Both the position numbers and the translations under genes were made by a program. 8,476 bases of DNA from contig DAIRVC010000115.1 of the NCBI GenBank assembly GCA_036803025.1, positions 1-8,476 on the forward strand, given 5' to 3'. Positions 6,546 through 8,476 of the stretch are shown piece after piece. Below the pieces are notes generated by a model that did not search any database, had not been told where the DNA came from, and was given only the letters and a program-made list of their open reading frames with translations. The stretch comes from DAIRVC01 sp036803025. Lineage in GTDB: Bacteria; Chloroflexota; Anaerolineae; Anaerolineales; E44-bin32. The stretch's first letter is position 1; every line of letters begins with the position of its first letter.

Positions 6546-7519
6546 GCCGCCCTGCTCCCGGCGGGTTGGTTGGCCCGGTACCATTCCACGGTCTTGCGCA
6601 GCCCTTCCTCGAAATCGGTCTGCGCCCGGAAACCGAAAAGCGCCTCGGCCCTGGAGGTTTCCAACGCCCGGCGCGGCTGACCGTTCGGCTTGGTCGTGTC
6701 CCAGACCAGGCGCCCCTGAAAGCCCGTCAACCGTGCGATCAATTCGGCCAGATCCTTGATGCGGATCTCCCGCCCCGAGCCCAGGTTGACCGGCTGGCTG
6801 TCATTGTAGCGTTCAGCTGCCAGCAGGATGCCCTCGGCCGCGTCGTCCGCGTACAGGAACTCGCGCGTCGGCGAGCCGTCCCCCCAGACCACGACCTCCG
6901 CCTCGCCCCGCCCCTGGGCCTCGATGCACTTGCGGATCAGGGCCGGGATGACGTGTGAGGTCTCCAGGTTGAAGTTGTCGCGCGGCCCGTAGAGATTGAC
7001 CGGGATCAGAAAGACCGAGTTGAAACCGTATTGCTGCCGGTAGGCCTGAGACTGGACCAGCAGCATCTTCTTGGCCAATCCGTAGGGTGCGTTGGTCTCT
7101 TCGGGGTAACCGTCCCACAGGTTGTCCTCGCGGAAGGGGACGGGCGTGAACTTCGGGTAAGCACAGACGGTGCCCAGGGCGACAAACTTCTCCACGCCGG
7201 TCTCCCAGGCCTGGTGCAGCAGCTGGACGCCCATCATCAGGTTGTCGTAGAAGAACTCGGCCGGGTGGGCGCGATTGGCGCCGATACCGCCGACGTGCGC
7301 AGCCAGGTGCAGGATCACGTCGGGGCGGGATTCGCGCAGCATGCGGCGAATGACTTCGGGCTGCACCAGGTCGTAGTCCTCGATCTTGGGCACGAACACC
7401 TCGGACGCCCCGCGCGCGGCCAGCTTCTCCAGCACATACGATCCGAGGAACCCGGCCCCGCCTGTCACACACACGCGCCGGCCGTTCCAGAAGGCGCCCT
7501 GCCCGCCTGTGTCAGCCAT
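6542..7519 (-). CDS. fcl: GDP-L-fucose synthase-type epimerase/reductase (SDR)
   Basis: 325 residues. Seen: Rossmann motif TGGAGFLG (19-26), HLAAHVGGIGAN (71-82), GTVCAYPKFTPVPF (116-129), YGLAK (146-150) and ETSHVIPALIRK (186-197). The late motif GDGSPTREFLYADDAAEG also fits. Relative to E. coli Fcl (Ser107, Cys109, Tyr136, Lys140, His179), Cys119, Tyr146, Lys150 and His189 are kept, while the Ser107 position is Thr117 (GTVC instead of GSSC). Known reaction: GDP-4-keto-6-deoxy-D-mannose is epimerised at C3 and C5, then reduced with NADPH to GDP-L-fucose. Start: ATG at 7519 has GGAGAGGAG 8 nt upstream (7536-7528). The frame remains open for 45 more codons, but those read as Gly/Arg-rich shadow sequence inside the regulator gene. 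The partner GDP-mannose 4,6-dehydratase is not in this window. A different GDP-6-deoxyhexose product cannot be excluded. Confidence 0.92.
   Translation of the reverse strand: MADTGGQGAFWNGRRVCVTGGAGFLGSYVLEKLAARGASEVFVPKIEDYDLVQPEVIRRMLRESRPDVILHLAAHVGGIGANRAHPAEFFYDNLMMGVQLLHQAWETGVEKFVALGTVCAYPKFTPVPFREDNLWDGYPEETNAPYGLAKKMLLVQSQAYRQQYGFNSVFLIPVNLYGPRDNFNLETSHVIPALIRKCIEAQGRGEAEVVVWGDGSPTREFLYADDAAEGILLAAERYNDSQPVNLGSGREIRIKDLAELIARLTGFQGRLVWDTTKPNGQPRRALETSRAEALFGFRAQTDFEEGLRKTVEWYRANQPAGSRAA
7382..7403. repeat. 22-bp exact direct repeat, copy 2 (in fcl)
   Basis: Second copy of the repeat described at 1181-1202, coding for EVFVPKI at residues 40-46 of the fucose synthase. Probably convergence of a shared amino-acid motif with the same codon choices rather than a functional element. 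Confidence 0.85.
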
Positions 7520-7527
7520 ACCCGACG

Positions 7528-7536
7528 CTCCTCTCC
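7528..7536 (-). promoter_or_regulatory. Ribosome binding site deciding the fcl start
   Basis: Minus-strand GGAGAGGAG ends 8 nt before the ATG at 7519. It is the strongest Shine-Dalgarno match in the window and rejects the 45-codon N-terminal extension of the open frame. It lies in the 23-bp gap after the regulator stop codon, so fcl can initiate independently of the regulator. Confidence 0.8.
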
Positions 7537-7542
7537 GGCGGC

Positions 7543-8031
7543 TCACACCGCCGCCTCCGGCTCGCGCAGCCGGATGGCCTGGCCGCGCACCTCCACAATA
7601 GCGACGCCCGGCTCCCGCCCATCGGCGGCGACCGGCATCCCCAGCTCCAGACAAGTCAGCCGGCAGACGTCGGCGATATCGCCCTTGCCGTCGATGCGCA
7701 CCGATCGGTAGCCTTTGTGACGGGCCTGGAGCAGCGCCTGCCGGGCCTCCTGGCGAGCCTGACGATAGAGCGTCATCGAGCGCTCGACGTATTGGACGGT
7801 CAGGCGCGCCCGCAGGGCGATGCCCTCGGGCGTGAGGATGTAGCGCAGCTTGCGGCGTTCGGCCCGCTTGACCTTGACGTAGCCCTTGGCCACCAGCCGT
7901 TTCAGGTGCCAGTTGACCGTACCGACCGCCACCCCGAGCTGCGTGGCCAGCGTGGCCTGGGTCGTGTCGGGGTCGCGCTCGATCTCATTGAGCAGGCCCA
8001 GATCGCGGGCCTGGATCCCCGGGTCGTCCAT
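7543..8031 (-). CDS. Winged helix-turn-helix transcriptional regulator heading the polysaccharide operon
   Basis: 162 residues. Seen: a winged-helix DNA-binding domain at about 10-68. Its helix-turn-helix reads TQATLATQLGVAVGTVNWHL (24-43), followed by KRLVAKGYVKV and a basic wing (KRAERRKLRY), then LTPEG. A long charged helix (about 72-105, YVERSMTLYRQARQEARQAL) could dimerise. The last 55 residues (GYRSVRIDGKGDIADV, then GVAIVEVRGQAIRL) form a separate small alpha/beta unit. The fold is closest to MarR/ArsR-like regulators attached to exopolysaccharide clusters. Start: ATG at 8031 has AGAGGA upstream, and an in-frame stop at 8049-8047 excludes any longer form. Its own promoter carries an inverted repeat over the likely transcription start, so autoregulation is the simplest inference. 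Effector and target range are unknown; the C-terminal unit may bind a small ligand. Confidence 0.87.
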   Translation of the reverse strand: MDDPGIQARDLGLLNEIERDPDTTQATLATQLGVAVGTVNWHLKRLVAKGYVKVKRAERRKLRYILTPEGIALRARLTVQYVERSMTLYRQARQEARQALLQARHKGYRSVRIDGKGDIADVCRLTCLELGMPVAADGREPGVAIVEVRGQAIRLREPEAAV

Positions 8032-8044
8032 CCTGTCCTCTAAT

Positions 8045-8059
8045 ATTCAACGACTGAAT
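8045..8059. promoter_or_regulatory. Candidate operator: inverted repeat ATTCA-N5-TGAAT
   Basis: A perfect 5-bp inverted repeat with a 5-bp spacer sits in a short AT-rich island within otherwise GC-rich DNA. It overlaps the downstream end of the -10 box and the expected transcription start, 14 bp before the regulator's ATG. The half-site centres are 10 bp apart, one helical turn, which suits a winged-helix dimer. Binding by the adjacent regulator is inference. Confidence 0.55.
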
Positions 8060-8085
8060 TATAACCCGGGATCGGGAGCGGTCAA
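8058..8085 (-). promoter_or_regulatory. Sigma-70-type promoter for the regulator-led operon
   Basis: On the minus strand TTGACC (8085-8080) and TATAAT (8063-8058) are separated by 16 bp. The -10 is a perfect consensus and the -35 differs at the last base. The start of transcription would fall near 8051, giving a leader of about 20 nt with AGAGGA (8041-8036) before the ATG at 8031. The -35 box overlaps the TGA stop (8084-8082) of the upstream methyltransferase gene. No other promoter this good was seen within the window, consistent with one transcript for everything downstream. Confidence 0.75.
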
Positions 8086-8476
8086 GTCCGGGGCTCTGGC
8101 GCCGCGGTCAGGGGGCCGGCCGCTACGATCAGCACGACGCCGGCGCTATCCTGGGTCTGGTCCCCGCTCAGGAACTCCGGCCGGATGCGGCGCCGTGCCC
8201 GCTGGAAGGCCTCGCCCTCCGATTGGATCACCTGGAGGGTGACCTGTGAGAACCAGCGCCGGAAGACGGCCTCGTACGCCCAGGGGCGCAAGCGATTCAG
8301 GTTGCTGCCGGGATTCAGCCAGCGGCGCCAGGTCGCCTCCGGGTAGGCCAGCATCTCAAACGGCAGGCGGAAGAAATGGTCGCGTACGTCCACGTAGTGA
8401 AGGTGGACACCTTGCGGGCGCGTCAGCCTGGCCAGTGCGGCCGTCACGCCCTCCACATCCTCCAGGTGCTCGAAGA
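8082..8476 (-). CDS. Class I SAM-dependent methyltransferase, C-terminal part (5' end outside window)
   Basis: 131 codons are open from the right edge to a TGA at 8084-8082. Seen: FEHLEDVEGVTAAL, then RPQGVHLHYVDVRDHFFR, PFEMLAYPEATWRRWL and NPGSNLNRLRPWAYEAVFRR. The 'EHLED ... P.G...H..D.RDHF ... W......NRLR..dY...f' arrangement is the back half of sugar or glycan methyltransferases seen in polysaccharide clusters. The SAM-binding motif I would lie upstream of the window. An internal GTG at 8456 is unlikely to be the start because the frame remains open and family-like before it. It is transcribed in the same direction as the operon but is separated from it by 50 bp carrying a promoter. No terminator hairpin follows, so read-through into the operon is plausible. 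The substrate is unknown. Confidence 0.75.
   Translation of the reverse strand, partial: FEHLEDVEGVTAALARLTRPQGVHLHYVDVRDHFFRLPFEMLAYPEATWRRWLNPGSNLNRLRPWAYEAVFRRWFSQVTLQVIQSEGEAFQRARRRIRPEFLSGDQTQDSAGVVLIVAAGPLTAAPEPRT

Noticed and set aside
8032..8081. Intrinsic terminator for the upstream methyltransferase gene
   Set aside because: The only palindrome in the gap, ATTCA-N5-TGAAT, is short and AT-rich with no following T-run, and fits an operator better.

Overview
The window is GC-rich (roughly two thirds G+C by eye) and almost wholly coding. Nine genes, all on the minus strand, are packed head to tail. The longest non-coding gap is 50 bp (8032-8081), so no stretch over 300 bases lacks a gene. 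I see no RNA genes, insertion sequences, CRISPR array or convincing terminator. The style of the two methyltransferases, the ABC exporter and the winged-helix regulator reminds me of polysaccharide loci in Chloroflexota (Anaerolineae-like, possibly uncultured). That is recall of family style, not a computed placement; all it safely supports is a high-GC bacterium that makes a surface polysaccharide.

Reading in the direction of transcription (high to low coordinates): (1) the C-terminal half of a class I SAM methyltransferase, cut by the window edge (8476-8082); (2) a strong sigma-70-type promoter, TTGACC-16 bp-TATAAT (8085-8058), whose -35 box overlaps that gene's stop codon, followed by an inverted repeat ATTCA-N5-TGAAT (8059-8045) that looks like an operator; (3) a small winged-helix regulator (8031-7543); (4) a GDP-L-fucose synthase-type SDR (7519-6542); (5,6) an ABC exporter of the Wzm/Wzt type, permease (6545-5688) and ATPase with a C-terminal carbohydrate-binding-like domain (5671-4400); (7) a 551-residue protein resembling capsule-polysaccharide-synthesis glycosyltransferases (4403-2748); (8) a SAM methyltransferase (2758-1865); (9) a PseB/FlaA1-type inverting UDP-GlcNAc 4,6-dehydratase (1864-869); (10) an RmlD-like 4-keto reductase starting at GTG (860) and cut by the left edge.

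From the regulator down, the genes are joined by gaps of 23, 16 and 8 bp, two ATGA overlaps, one 11-bp overlap and one direct TGA-ATG junction. This indicates a single translationally coupled operon. The combined picture is an ABC-transporter-dependent O-antigen or exopolysaccharide locus. Fcl supplies GDP-L-fucose (its usual partner GDP-mannose 4,6-dehydratase is not in the window). PseB plus the RmlD-like reductase probably make a UDP-linked 2-acetamido-2,6-dideoxy-L-hexose. The glycosyltransferase-like protein and methyltransferase(s) build or cap the chain, Wzm/Wzt export it, and the regulator probably controls its own operon. The points most worth testing are the self-contained regulator/operator unit, the PseB+reductase pairing in place of PseB+PseC, and the possibility that a methyl cap is the export signal read by the Wzt C-terminal domain.
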